Positions 17,119-25,631 of a DNA stretch of 53,189 bases are shown here, one piece after another. The translations under genes were made by a program, and so were the position numbers. The stretch is taken from the NCBI GenBank assembly GCA_046081125.1, contig JBJTVH010000110.1:1-53189 (forward strand), read 5' to 3'. The stretch's first letter is position 1. Each line of letters begins with the position of its first letter. This DNA is from JBEIFW01 sp046081125 (GTDB lineage Bacteria; Actinomycetota; Acidimicrobiia; Acidimicrobiales; Ilumatobacteraceae). A model generated the notes under the pieces. That model was not told the DNA's origin, did not search any database, and worked only from the letters and a program-made list of their open reading frames with translations.

Positions 17119-18097
17119 CCCCCCGGGCGAAGCGCTCGAGGCTCTCGTCGGTCCGTTCCGGCGGCAACCCCGGGGGGACGCCCCACGTGACGACGTCGGT
17201 GAGCCCATAGGTCTCGATGAACTCGCCGAGCTGCTCGGTGACGTGGTCCTCGTCGCCGATCACCCAGGTCTGGGGGATTCCGCCGGAGACGCCGAGGCCG
17301 AAGTCGACCTGAGCCTCCTCGAAGAACTTGGCGTAGGTGCGCATCCGGTAGCGCTCGGCGTCCCGGATCGGGGGCCAGTCGCGGTCGCGGTCGTCGGTGA
17401 CCAGCCAGGACCGGATGATGCCGACCCGGTACTTCTCGGCCGGGGTGCCGGCGGCGGCGAGCTCGTCGCGCCAGACGTCGAGGGTGTCGGCCCGGCTCCC
17501 CTGGGGCAGGAAGTGGCACCCGAACCGGGCCGCCCGGCGAGCACCCGCCGAGGTCATCGCAGCCAACCACAGCGGCGGCCCGCCCGGCTGGGCCGGCGCC
17601 GGGGTGACCTTCACGTCCCGGAAGCTCCAGCGCTTGCCCTCGAACTGGAACGGCTCGCCGGTCCACGCCGCGCGCAGCACCTCGATGCCCTCCTCCATGA
17701 GCGACACCCGGTGCTTGAGCGACACGCCGAACGCGGCGAACTCGTGCGGGGCATAGCCCATGCCGAGGCCGAGGTCGATGCGTCCGCCGGAGAGATGGTC
17801 GAGCACGGCGAGGTCCTCGGCCAGCCGTAGCGGGTGGTAGAAGGGCATCAGGGCGATGTCGGTCCCGATGCGGATCCGGCGGGTCCGAGCGGCGACGGCC
17901 CCGGCGACGGGCACCCACGAGGGCAGGTAGCCGTCCTCTACGAAGTGGTGTTCGGTGAACCACACGAGCTCGTAGCCGAGCTCGTCGGCGCGCACGATCT
18001 GGTCGAGGATCTCGCCGTAGACCTGCGTGGTGGAGCGGCCGGAACCGGCCGGGTTGCGGAAGTCGTAGCCGACGCCGAAGCGGACCCCAGGAGCCAT
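17084..18097 (-). CDS. LLM-class flavin-dependent oxidoreductase
   Basis: A 337-residue luciferase-like TIM-barrel enzyme. Signatures: LGYELVWFTEHHFVEDGYLPS, RRIRIGTDIALMPFYHPLRL, LDHLSGGRIDLGLGMGYAPHEF and the C-terminal WVIGDEDHVTEQL. It probably uses FMN or F420; substrate unknown. I chose ATG 18097 (MAPGVRFGVGYDF) because the barrel's first strand starts there; an ATG at 18103 adds two residues and the open frame extends further only into the divergent promoter. It lies back-to-back with the SPFH gene, 62 bp apart. Confidence 0.86.
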   Translation of the reverse strand: MAPGVRFGVGYDFRNPAGSGRSTTQVYGEILDQIVRADELGYELVWFTEHHFVEDGYLPSWVPVAGAVAARTRRIRIGTDIALMPFYHPLRLAEDLAVLDHLSGGRIDLGLGMGYAPHEFAAFGVSLKHRVSLMEEGIEVLRAAWTGEPFQFEGKRWSFRDVKVTPAPAQPGGPPLWLAAMTSAGARRAARFGCHFLPQGSRADTLDVWRDELAAAGTPAEKYRVGIIRSWLVTDDRDRDWPPIRDAERYRMRTYAKFFEEAQVDFGLGVSGGIPQTWVIGDEDHVTEQLGEFIETYGLTDVVTWGVPPGLPPERTDESLERFARGVMPRLKARFGG

Positions 18098-18159
18098 GCG
18101 CATCTCATATGCTGCGGAGGCGGTCCTGGGCAAGCGGCCCCGCACTGCGGGAGGTGGAC

Positions 18160-19131
18160 GTGGACGCCGGAACGATCGCCCTCATCGCCGTCGGTGGGGT
18201 CGTGCTGCTCGTGCTGCTCAGCGCGCTCAAGACCGTCGCGCAGGGCACCGTCGCAGTGACGTCGATCTTCGGCAAGTACCGCCGCGTGCTGCGCCCCGGT
18301 CTGAACCTCTTGGTCCCGTTGATCGAGCGTGTCCACTCTCGCCCCACCACGCAGAACCGCTCCGTCGAGCTGCAGTTCCAGGCGATCACCCAGGACCAGG
18401 CCAACGTCCATTTCGCCGCAATGTTGCTGTTCGCCGCGTTCGACGACTCCGAGACGACCATCAAGAACGTGGCGTTCAAGTTCGAGTCGCCTCGGTCGTT
18501 CATGACCGCGCTGACCCGCTCGATCGAAGGCAGCGTGCGTGGCTTCGTCGCGACGATGAAGCAGTCTGAGATCCTGTCGCTGCGCTCCGAGATCGTGGCC
18601 GAGGTGAAACAGCAGCTCGACGCCACGCTCGAGTCGTGGGGTTTTCACCTGATCGACCTGCAGCTCAACGACATCACCTTCGACAAGGTGATCACCGAGT
18701 CGATGGCCCGGGTGGTGGCCTCCAACAACTTGAAGGCCGCCGCCACCAACGAAGGCGACGCGCTGCGGATCAAGATGACCAAGGAGGCCGAGGCCCAGGG
18801 CGCCGCGATCACCATCGCCGCCGAAGCGGAGAAGACCGCCGCCCAGCTGCGCGGCCAGGGTGTGGCGCTGTTCCGTGAGGAGGTGGCCCGCGGGTTGGCC
18901 GAAGCGGCCAACCGGGTGAGCGAGGAGGGCGTCGACCCGGCGCTGATCCTGTTCTCGATGTGGACCGAGACGATCCGCCAGATGGCCGAGCAGGGCCGGG
19001 GCAACGTGCTGTTCCTCGACGGTTCGCCCGACGGGATGGAGCGCACGTTCCGCCAGTTGGCGGCGATGAACATGGTGTCGCTCGGCGGGAGCCTGCCCCT
19101 GCCGCCGCCGTCGGCGCCGCCTGCGTCGTGA
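18160..19131 (+). CDS. SPFH/Band 7 domain (slipin-like) membrane protein
   Basis: A 323-residue protein with one N-terminal membrane helix (about residues 4-24). The SPFH domain follows (VAQGTVAVTSIFGKYRRVLRPGLNLLVPLIE), then a helical arm rich in Ala/Glu (KMTKEAEAQGAAITIAAEAE) and a Pro-rich end. Such proteins form oligomeric membrane scaffolds. No NfeD-type protease partner is next to it. GTG 18160 is picked because GGGAGG at 18149-18154 lies 5 bp upstream. The stop is the first unit of a 15-bp repeat. Confidence 0.86.
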   Translation: MDAGTIALIAVGGVVLLVLLSALKTVAQGTVAVTSIFGKYRRVLRPGLNLLVPLIERVHSRPTTQNRSVELQFQAITQDQANVHFAAMLLFAAFDDSETTIKNVAFKFESPRSFMTALTRSIEGSVRGFVATMKQSEILSLRSEIVAEVKQQLDATLESWGFHLIDLQLNDITFDKVITESMARVVASNNLKAAATNEGDALRIKMTKEAEAQGAAITIAAEAEKTAAQLRGQGVALFREEVARGLAEAANRVSEEGVDPALILFSMWTETIRQMAEQGRGNVLFLDGSPDGMERTFRQLAAMNMVSLGGSLPLPPPSAPPAS

Positions 19132-19196
19132 CGGCTTGCCGGCTGACGGCTTGCCAGCTGCCGTCCTGACTGCTTGCCGGCCGACGGCCTACCGGC
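19129..19196. repeat. Four degenerate 15-bp repeats starting at a stop codon
   Basis: TGACGGCTTGCCGGC (19129-19143) is followed by TGACGGCTTGCCAGC (19144-19158), 8 other bases, TGACTGCTTGCCGGC (19167-19181) and CGACGGCCTACCGGC (19182-19196). The first TGA is the stop of the SPFH gene, and the second copy supplies another in-frame TGA. The block fills the gap to the convergent YbaK-like gene. Confidence 0.8.
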
Positions 19197-19214
19197 CGAC
19201 CGGCCTGATGGCGG

Positions 19215-19715
19215 TCAGGCGATCGGGTTGGCGAGCCCCTCGACCACCTCGACGCCGGGAAGGGTCGTCAACAGGTCCGGCGCGATCAGCACCTTGCACG
19301 ACCGGGAGCCGCCACCCAGGATGACCCGGGGTCGGGCCATCACGGCGGCGTCGATCCAGACGGGCAGGCCGGCCGGCAGGCCGATGGCGGTCACCCCGCC
19401 GATCGCCATGCCGGTGAGGTCCCGGGTGGCCTCGGCCGAGGCGAACGACGCCTTGCGCACCCCGAGTCGGCGGCGCACGACGTTGTTCACGTCGAGTCGG
19501 GTGGAGGCGAGCACGACGCACGCAACCCGCACGGGCGGCTCGGCCCGGCCCTCCACCACGATGGTGTTGGCCGAGTCCTCGGCGGCGTAACCGTAGGCCT
19601 CGCAGAACGCCGCCGTGTCGGCGAGACCGGGATCGCACGGGACGATCTCGTGGGCCACGCCGAGGCCGGCGAGCACGGCCCGGACGTGGGCCTCGGGATC
19701 GGCCGGGACGCTCAC
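19215..19715 (-). CDS. YbaK/EbsC-type aminoacyl-tRNA deacylase
   Basis: A 166-residue protein of the prolyl-tRNA editing family, which hydrolyses mischarged aminoacyl-tRNA. Typical are KASFASAEATRDLTGMAIGGVTAIGLP (the conserved GG-x-P region), DAAVMARPRVILGGGSRSCKV and an N-terminal helix with ADTAAFCEAYGY. GTG 19715 overlaps the upstream stop by 4 bp (GTGA). It is the third gene of a run starting at 21078. The actual tRNA substrate is unknown. Confidence 0.82.
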   Translation of the reverse strand: MSVPADPEAHVRAVLAGLGVAHEIVPCDPGLADTAAFCEAYGYAAEDSANTIVVEGRAEPPVRVACVVLASTRLDVNNVVRRRLGVRKASFASAEATRDLTGMAIGGVTAIGLPAGLPVWIDAAVMARPRVILGGGSRSCKVLIAPDLLTTLPGVEVVEGLANPIA

Positions 19716-20224
19716 GCCCGCTGGTAGCTCTGGTCCTCGCGATCGCGACGGCCGGTCGCGAACCGGGACTTCCACTCCTCGGGGAGGTCTCCCACGATCG
19801 GGTCGACGCGAGACCAGTCGAACACGACGACCCGGTGCGCGAGGCGCCACTCACCGTTGCGCTTCTCGAGCCGATCCACGTAGCGGCCCATGAACAGGAA
19901 CACCGTGCGGGCGCCGTCGGCATCGGGATACGACAGGTGGTAGGCGTGGACGTAGGTCTCGCCATGGGCGACGTCGCCGTCGAGCTCGATCGAGGAGTTC
20001 AGGATGCTGTGGTGCGTGAGGCCGTAACCCTTGCGCAGCGCGGGCACGACGAAGCCTGCGAACTCGTACCCGTTGCCCTTGTAGCTGCCGTGGTCGTCGT
20101 AGGAGTCCTCCCAGTAGACCGAGCGGAGCAGGTCTTCGTCGAGGCGGTCGATCCCCCGGCAGTAGCGCACCAGGCAGTCCTGGATCGCGATGCGGTCGGC
20201 GAGCGTGGTCAGCAGATCCCCCAT
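19712..20224 (-). CDS. SnoaL/NTF2-like protein
   Basis: A 170-residue alpha+beta cone-fold protein. The opening DRIAIQDCLVRYCRGIDRLDEDLLRSVYWEDSYDDHG is the usual start of SnoaL-like_4 domains, followed by HHSILNSSIELDGDVAHGETY and a strand pair ending EWRLAHRVVVFDW. Members include hydroxysteroid isomerase/dehydratase-like enzymes. Several residues (Tyr, Asp, His) that could form a pocket are present but no reaction can be assigned. It is 5 bp after the lipoprotein gene. Confidence 0.8.
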   Translation of the reverse strand: MGDLLTTLADRIAIQDCLVRYCRGIDRLDEDLLRSVYWEDSYDDHGSYKGNGYEFAGFVVPALRKGYGLTHHSILNSSIELDGDVAHGETYVHAYHLSYPDADGARTVFLFMGRYVDRLEKRNGEWRLAHRVVVFDWSRVDPIVGDLPEEWKSRFATGRRDREDQSYQRA

Positions 20225-20229
20225 GGCGC

Positions 20230-21078
20230 TCAGTTGACCACCTTTGCGACCGCCTCCCGCAACTCGCCGAGATCCCAGAGCACGTCGAGGCGGTCCACGA
20301 TCGTGCCGGTCGCGTCGGTGACGAACAGGATCGGCTCGAACGAGGCGCCGAGCGCCTTCACCGCGGGCGCGACGGTGTTGATCGTGTCGTCGGTGTACAC
20401 CTCGGCGTGCACGACGGTGACCTTGCCGGCGAGCGTCGCAGCCAACTGGATCAGGTTGTCGAGGACCGGGCCGCACACGGCGGTCTTGCAGTGCGCCGGG
20501 GTGCCGACGAGATAGACGACAGGCTTGCCGCCGGCGAGCGCCTCGCGCAGGGTCGCAGCATGGAACGGGCACGCCGGGTTGCGGGTGCAGATCGGCGTCA
20601 CCCCGCGGGCGTCGGTAGCGGTGGGCGTGTCGAACGGCGCCAGCACGGCACCGATGCGGGGCAGAGCGACCTTCTCGGGCTTGCCCACGGTGAACGGCGC
20701 CTCGGCGCGGCGTCCCTTCACGGTGGCCCGCAAGGTGTAGAGCCCTGCAGCCGGGAGCGTGGCGCGCACGGCGTAGTACTGGCGGGGGACGCCCTCACCC
20801 CGTCGGGGGGCCGACACGGTGGCGACCTGGGTGCCCTTGTCATCGAGGATCACCCCGTCGAGCCGGTCGGGCAGGCCGGAGGTCAGCAGCGACGACGCAT
20901 CGGCCAAGCCGAACGGGTACCGGACGGGACCGGGCACCTGGGTGCCGTCGTCGAAGTACCGCACGATCGACAACCCGCCCCCTGCACCCGAGGCCGTCGG
21001 CGCGTCGTCGCCGCAGGCGGCGAGCAGGGCGGCGGCGGCCGTGCCGGCCAGGAAGGTTCGTCGATCCAGCGAGGGCAT
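20230..21078 (-). CDS. Tat-exported lipoprotein with thioredoxin-like fold
   Basis: The N-terminus has a twin-Arg motif (DRRTFLAG) and a lipobox LLAAC with Cys22, so it is probably a folded lipoprotein moved by Tat. After a beta-rich domain (about 35-150), a redoxin-like domain begins. Its active region is PAHCKTAVCGPVLDN, with two Cys four residues apart (C-x4-C) rather than the usual C-x2-C. Another Cys pair lies in ICTRNPACPFH. It ends with an LFVTDATGTIVDRLD strand. Redox activity is inferred. The spacing of the Cys is the odd point. Confidence 0.7.
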   Translation of the reverse strand: MPSLDRRTFLAGTAAAALLAACGDDAPTASGAGGGLSIVRYFDDGTQVPGPVRYPFGLADASSLLTSGLPDRLDGVILDDKGTQVATVSAPRRGEGVPRQYYAVRATLPAAGLYTLRATVKGRRAEAPFTVGKPEKVALPRIGAVLAPFDTPTATDARGVTPICTRNPACPFHAATLREALAGGKPVVYLVGTPAHCKTAVCGPVLDNLIQLAATLAGKVTVVHAEVYTDDTINTVAPAVKALGASFEPILFVTDATGTIVDRLDVLWDLGELREAVAKVVN

Positions 21079-21141
21079 CGGGGCGAACGTAGTGCGACCG
21101 CTCCGGCCGGCAACGGCAGCGGCTGCGTAACGTGCGTCTCC

Positions 21142-22665
21142 GTGCCCCCCACGATCTCGTTCTCGCTCAACGGCGCGCCCGTCGAGGTGGCCGACGACGG
21201 CTGCTCGCTCCTCGAGGCCCTGCGCGACCGGTTGGGGGACCGATCCGCCAAGGACGGCTGTTCGCCCCAGGGGCAGTGCGGCTGCTGCACCGTGCTCGTG
21301 GACGGGCAGCCCCGGGTTGCGTGCGTGACCCCGCTCGCCCGCATCCGAGGCCGGGCGGTGACGACGGTCGCCGGGCTCCCCTCGGCGGCGGTGTGGGCCG
21401 ACGCGCTGTGCGCGACCGGCGGCAGCCAGTGCGGGTTCTGCACGCCGGGGATCGTGATGCGGCTCGCCGGCTTGACGGCCCGTGAGCCGGATCCGTCGCC
21501 CGCAGCGGTCGGTCAGGCCCTGCTCGCGCATCTGTGCCGGTGCACGGGGTGGCAGACCATCGCCGAGGCCGTCGGTGCCCGAGGGAGCGCCCATCCGGTC
21601 CGCGACCTCGAGGCCGCAGCCCGTCGCGCGGCGATCGAGGGTGGCGCGCCCCAGCGGGTCGGACCGGCGGTGGCGCTCGGGGAGGGCGGGTTCGCCGACG
21701 ACACGGCGCCGCCCGACGCGCTCGTGGCCGTGCGCGCCGCCGACGGGTCGTGGGCGGTCGGTGAGACGCTGGCCGAGGCTCGGCGGGTGGCAGGGAAGAT
21801 CCAGGGCCGCCGCACGACGGCCGGGCCGGTCTGGCCGATCGAGGTTCCCGACGGGGACTGGGCGCGCACGCTGCGGACCACCTGGGTGGAGCCCGCCTAC
21901 CTCGAGCCGGATGCCTCCTGGTGCCGGCCCGGCGGCGAACCGGTCACCCCGCTCGCCAACGGCGGGGCGTTCGGGGGGAAGTCGGCGTCGCCGGTCGGCG
22001 GTATCGCCCGGTCGCTCGCAGACCGTCACGGCCGCCCGGTGCGGGTGCTCTGGAGCCGTGAGGACGTCGTGCGCCTGGGCCCAAAGCGTCCGCCGATCGC
22101 GGCAGGGGTCCGACCCGACGGCACCGGGGTCCTCCACGTCGCCGCCACGCCGGGCGTCGCCGCAGGGATCGCAGCGGTCGTGCCCGGGTTCGAGGTCGTG
22201 GAACGGTCGGTCGTGGGCCCTGCCACCTCGGCGTCGCTGCGGGGTGCCGGCTGGGTCGAGGCGTGCGTGCTCGCCGCCTCGGTGGCCGAACGGGATGTCG
22301 TGGTCGCACCCGGCGGCGCCCGGGCGGAGGCCCGCATCGACCCCGACGGCACCGTGCACGTCTCGTTGCGGTGCGGATCGGTGCTCGACGCCGTGGTGTT
22401 GCGCTCCTACGCGATCGGCGCAGCCCACCAGGCCCTGGGGTGGGTTCGTCGCGAGCATCTGAGCGTCGACGACACCGGCGAGGTGCACGATCTCACGATC
22501 CGGAGCTTCGGCGTGATGCGCGCCGTCGACATGCCCCGGGTCGAGGTCACACTCGACGGCGACGACGGTGCGCCGGTCAACGGGTCGGATGCGGTGTTCG
22601 CGGCGGTGGCCGCAGCGGCCTGGCGGGCCGCCGGGCATCCGGGGCGCTGGCCGACCGAGGCCTGA
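21142..22665 (+). CDS. Short molybdenum-hydroxylase-like fusion: 2Fe-2S subunit plus reduced Mo-binding region
   Basis: A 507-residue fusion. Residues 1-155 match the small subunit of xanthine dehydrogenase/CO dehydrogenase: a plant-type 2Fe-2S site (C40, C46, C48/49, C61) and a second helical 2Fe-2S domain (QCGFCTPGIV, LCRCTGW). The rest resembles the Mo-binding large subunit but is only about 350 residues instead of about 750. It keeps the cofactor-type motifs VEPAYLEPDA and GGAFGGK and the C-terminal SFGVMRAVDMPRVEV. The segment that normally carries the catalytic Glu (GVGE) reads NGSDAVFAAV. Activity as a normal hydroxylase is doubtful. GTG 21142 gives the usual N-terminus. Confidence 0.72.
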   Translation: MPPTISFSLNGAPVEVADDGCSLLEALRDRLGDRSAKDGCSPQGQCGCCTVLVDGQPRVACVTPLARIRGRAVTTVAGLPSAAVWADALCATGGSQCGFCTPGIVMRLAGLTAREPDPSPAAVGQALLAHLCRCTGWQTIAEAVGARGSAHPVRDLEAAARRAAIEGGAPQRVGPAVALGEGGFADDTAPPDALVAVRAADGSWAVGETLAEARRVAGKIQGRRTTAGPVWPIEVPDGDWARTLRTTWVEPAYLEPDASWCRPGGEPVTPLANGGAFGGKSASPVGGIARSLADRHGRPVRVLWSREDVVRLGPKRPPIAAGVRPDGTGVLHVAATPGVAAGIAAVVPGFEVVERSVVGPATSASLRGAGWVEACVLAASVAERDVVVAPGGARAEARIDPDGTVHVSLRCGSVLDAVVLRSYAIGAAHQALGWVRREHLSVDDTGEVHDLTIRSFGVMRAVDMPRVEVTLDGDDGAPVNGSDAVFAAVAAAAWRAAGHPGRWPTEA

Positions 22666-22685
22666 CGGCCACGGACCGGCCGGGG

Positions 22686-22961
22686 TCAGCCGCCGGCGAC
22701 GGCCGGGATGATGGCGACGGTCTCGCCGTCGGGCACCGGGGTGTCGAGCCCCTGCAGGAACCGGATGTCGTCATCGGCGACGAACAGGTTCACGAAGCGA
22801 CGGAGCTTGCCGGTCTCGTCGAGCAGGCGGTCGGCGAAGCCGGGGTGGGCGGTGTCGAGCCGGGCGATCACCTCGCCCACGGTGCCCGCCTCGAGCGACA
22901 CGGTGGAGGACCCGCCGGCGAGAGGACGCAGCGTGGTGGGGATGCGGACGGTCACGGCCAT
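22686..22961 (-). CDS. MoaD/ThiS-like ubiquitin-fold sulfur carrier
   Basis: A 91-residue protein with a beta-grasp pattern: VTVRIPTTLRPLAGG, GTVGEVIARLDTAHPGF, a strand FVNLFVADDDIR, and the end DGETVAIIPAVAGG. The C-terminal Gly-Gly is what is adenylated and thiocarboxylated in MoaD or CysO-type carriers. It lies tail to tail with the molybdenum-hydroxylase-like gene, 20 bp apart, which hints at molybdopterin synthesis. A CysO-like cysteine-biosynthesis role is equally possible. Confidence 0.83.
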   Translation of the reverse strand: MAVTVRIPTTLRPLAGGSSTVSLEAGTVGEVIARLDTAHPGFADRLLDETGKLRRFVNLFVADDDIRFLQGLDTPVPDGETVAIIPAVAGG

Positions 22962-23027
22962 AGGGGCAATACGCTACCGATCCGCTCAGGATTACGACCA
23001 AGCCCGATTGTCGGCCAGACTCGGCCC

Positions 23028-23933
23028 GTGTCCGGCACCACCCGGTATCCGTATCACCACGACTACGACCCGGCGGCGCTCGTCGCAGCCAAGGGCTCGA
23101 CGACAGTGTCGGTGTGCCTGCCGGCCAAGGACGAAGCGGCCACGATCGGCACGATCGTGCGGGTCATCCACGACGAGCTGCGGGTCCGGCACGGCCTGGT
23201 CGACGAGATCATCGTGATGGACGACGGGTCGACCGACGACACCGCAGCGATCGCGCGCGGCGCCGGGGCCACGGTGGCATCGACGGCAAGACTCCTGCCC
23301 GAATGCGGTCCGGGCACCGGCAAGGGCGAAGCGCTCTGGAAGAGCCTGTGGGCGTCGCACGGCGACATCGTCGTGTGGTGCGACGCCGACATCGTCGATT
23401 TCGGCCCGCGGTTCGTGATCGGTCTGGTGGGCCCGCTGCTGACCTACCCGGCCGTCGGCTTCGTGAAGGGGTTCTACGAGCGCCCGATCGACGGAGCGAT
23501 CAGCACCGGCGGTCGTACGACCGAACTGGTCGCCCGGCCGGTCATCTCGATGCTGTTCCCCTGGCTCGCCGGGCTGATCCAGCCGCTCGCAGGCGAGTAC
23601 GCCGGGCGCCGGGAACTGCTCGAACGGGTGCCGTTCGTGCAGGGGTACGGCGTGGATCTCGGGCTGCTCGTCGACCTCACCCTGCGGTTCGGCACCGACG
23701 CGGTGATGCAGGTCGATCTCGGAACCCGCATCCACCGCAACCGGACCCTCGACGAGTTGTCCCCGCAAGCGCTGGCCATCCTGCAGACCGCCTTTCATCG
23801 CGCGGGCATCGACGTGCCGACCGCCGAACGGGCGACGCTCGTACGCCCGACGCTGCCGGCCTGCGACCTCGTGCACGTGGAACGGCCGCCGATGGCCACC
23901 GTGCCGGGCTACCGCGGCCGTTGTCGCCCGTGA
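23028..23933 (+). CDS. gpgS: Glucosyl-3-phosphoglycerate synthase
   Basis: A 301-residue GT81 glycosyltransferase that would transfer glucose from an NDP-glucose to 3-phosphoglycerate, the first step to glucosylglycerate and, in mycobacteria, methylglucose lipopolysaccharides. Signatures: VSVCLPAKDEAATIG, DEIIVMDDGSTDDT, GKGEALWKSL (nucleotide/acceptor loop), the metal motif DADIVDFGP and the conserved LAGEYAGRRELLERVPFVQGYGV split over two strands. GTG 23028 gives the normal N-terminus. The glycerate kinase gene overlaps its stop by 4 bp, linking two steps of phosphoglycerate/glycerate metabolism. Confidence 0.9.
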   Translation: MSGTTRYPYHHDYDPAALVAAKGSTTVSVCLPAKDEAATIGTIVRVIHDELRVRHGLVDEIIVMDDGSTDDTAAIARGAGATVASTARLLPECGPGTGKGEALWKSLWASHGDIVVWCDADIVDFGPRFVIGLVGPLLTYPAVGFVKGFYERPIDGAISTGGRTTELVARPVISMLFPWLAGLIQPLAGEYAGRRELLERVPFVQGYGVDLGLLVDLTLRFGTDAVMQVDLGTRIHRNRTLDELSPQALAILQTAFHRAGIDVPTAERATLVRPTLPACDLVHVERPPMATVPGYRGRCRP

Positions 23934-24946
23934 CGGCGCACGTTCTCGCCCTGATGGACAAGTTCCGGGGCACGATCTCCGCGGCCGGCGCGGCCGAGGC
24001 CGTCGCGTCCGGGGTGGTGGAGGCCGGGGGTACCGCCGAAGCGATACCGGTCGCCGATGGCGGCGAGGGCCTGCTCGACGTCCTCGGGGGGCCGAACCGG
24101 ACCACGACCGTGACCGGCCCGCTCGGTGCCCCCGTCGACGCCGGCTGGCGTCTCGACGGGCGCACGGCGGTGATCGAGATGGCCCGGGCCTCGGGTCTCG
24201 TGCTGGCCGGGGGACCGGAGGGGAACGATCCGATGGCGGCGACGACGGCCGGGGTCGGCCAACTCGTCTCGGCCGCGCTCGACGCCGGTGCCAAGCGGAT
24301 CGTGGTCGGGCTCGGCGGATCGGCGACGACCGACGGCGGGCTCGGGGCGCTCGGCGCGATCCGCACGCCGGGCCGCTTGCGGGGTGTCGAGCTGATCGTG
24401 GCATGCGATGTCGCCACCCGGTTCGTCGACGCCGCCCGGGAGTTCGGGCCGCAGAAGGGTGCGAGTCGGGCTCAGGTCGAGCTGCTGACCCGCCGGTTGG
24501 AGCGCTTGGCCGAGACGTATCGCACCGAACGCAGCTGTGACGTGACCGGCGTGCCCGGCGCCGGCGCCGCCGGCGGCCTCGCCGGTGGGCTGCTCACGGT
24601 CGGCGGCCGGCTCGTCGGCGGGTTCGAGCTCGTCGCGGACGAGTTGGGCCTGGCCGAACGGGTGGAAGCGGCCGACCTGGTCCTCACCGGTGAGGGCACC
24701 CTGGACGAGCACAGCTTCGAGGGCAAGGTCGTCGGTGGCGTGTGCGAGCTCGCCGAGCGCGCCGGGTGCCCGGTGATCGTGATCGCCGGTCGGGTGGCGG
24801 CGCAGACCTGGGTGCCGGCCGGTGTCGGGGTGGTGTCGCTGGTCGACCGGTTCGGCGAGGACGCTGCCGTGGGCGACACGGCGGGCTGCCTACGGCGTGC
24901 CGCTGCGGCGGCGGTCGAGGAGTGGGGTGGCCGGGTCAGGCCTTGA
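23930..24946 (+). CDS. Glycerate kinase (GckA/GlxK type)
   Basis: A 338-residue member of the glycerate kinase type-1 family that phosphorylates D-glycerate. Seen: the opening MDKFRGTISAAGAAEAVASG, IPVADGGEGLLD, GLGGSATTDGGLGAL near residue 125 and the C-terminal LTGEGTLDEHSFEGKVVGGV. It starts at a GTGA overlap with gpgS, so it probably returns glycerate from glucosylglycerate turnover to phosphoglycerate; this is inferred from the pairing. The 3' end overlaps the convergent LytR_C gene by 11 bp. Confidence 0.9.
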   Translation: MTAHVLALMDKFRGTISAAGAAEAVASGVVEAGGTAEAIPVADGGEGLLDVLGGPNRTTTVTGPLGAPVDAGWRLDGRTAVIEMARASGLVLAGGPEGNDPMAATTAGVGQLVSAALDAGAKRIVVGLGGSATTDGGLGALGAIRTPGRLRGVELIVACDVATRFVDAAREFGPQKGASRAQVELLTRRLERLAETYRTERSCDVTGVPGAGAAGGLAGGLLTVGGRLVGGFELVADELGLAERVEAADLVLTGEGTLDEHSFEGKVVGGVCELAERAGCPVIVIAGRVAAQTWVPAGVGVVSLVDRFGEDAAVGDTAGCLRRAAAAAVEEWGGRVRP

Positions 24947-25631
24947 CGGTGGTGGCCGTCGCCGCCTTGGTGGTGGCCGTCGTCGCTTTCGTCGTGGCCG
25001 TCGCCGGTGCGGCGCTCGGCTGGGGAATCGTGGCGGCGGTCGCAGCGGTCGGTGTTGCCGGATCGGCCGGCTTCTTCGGGATCTGGCCGTTGACCGCCTG
25101 GTTGCCCAGGTCCGTGCCGAGCACGATCACGTGGGTGGCACCGGCGAGCGCAGCCACCGGGAGCACCGCCGGCATGGCGGCGCTCTGCACGCCGGCGCCG
25201 AGGTAGGTGGCGAGCACCTTGGCCTGTGCATCGGCGCCGGGGTTGGCGACGAAGTAGACGACGGTGGCCGCCTGCTGGCTCTTGGCGTCGACGGCGGGCC
25301 GGATGACCTTGATGCCGAGCACGGCCAGATTGTCGGTGAGCTTGCCGGCGGCGCCCTTCACCCCGGCCCCGTTGGCGACGAGCACCGTGGCCGTGGCCAG
25401 GCTCACCGTCGTGGTCGTAGTGGCGATCGTGGTCGTCGTCGTCACCGTTGCGGTGGTGCTTGCGGGCTTGGCCGTGGTGGCCGTGGTCGACCCCGTGGAG
25501 CCGGCCGAGTCGTCGCCGAAGCCCCGGTTGAGGATCAACAGGCCGAGGATGACCGCGACCGCGACGATGATGATCGACCGTCCAGCGGCCGAGCGCCCGC
25601 CGCTACCTTGCCGAGGGCGCTTGGGCTGCAT
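24936..25631 (-). CDS. LytR C-terminal-domain membrane protein
   Basis: A 231-residue protein with one N-terminal membrane helix (about 19-36), a low-complexity Thr/Ala linker (about 40-77), a LytR_C domain (TVLVANGAGVKGAAGKLTDNLAVLGI ... VVYFVANPGADAQAKVLATYL), and a second Thr/Ala tail. The domain is found at the end of LytR-CpsA-Psr cell-wall ligases and alone in actinobacteria, often beside DUF3263 as here. Its role is not known in detail. The ATG shares one base with the upstream stop. Confidence 0.82.
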   Translation of the reverse strand: MQPKRPRQGSGGRSAAGRSIIIVAVAVILGLLILNRGFGDDSAGSTGSTTATTAKPASTTATVTTTTTIATTTTTVSLATATVLVANGAGVKGAAGKLTDNLAVLGIKVIRPAVDAKSQQAATVVYFVANPGADAQAKVLATYLGAGVQSAAMPAVLPVAALAGATHVIVLGTDLGNQAVNGQIPKKPADPATPTAATAATIPQPSAAPATATTKATTATTKAATATTVKA

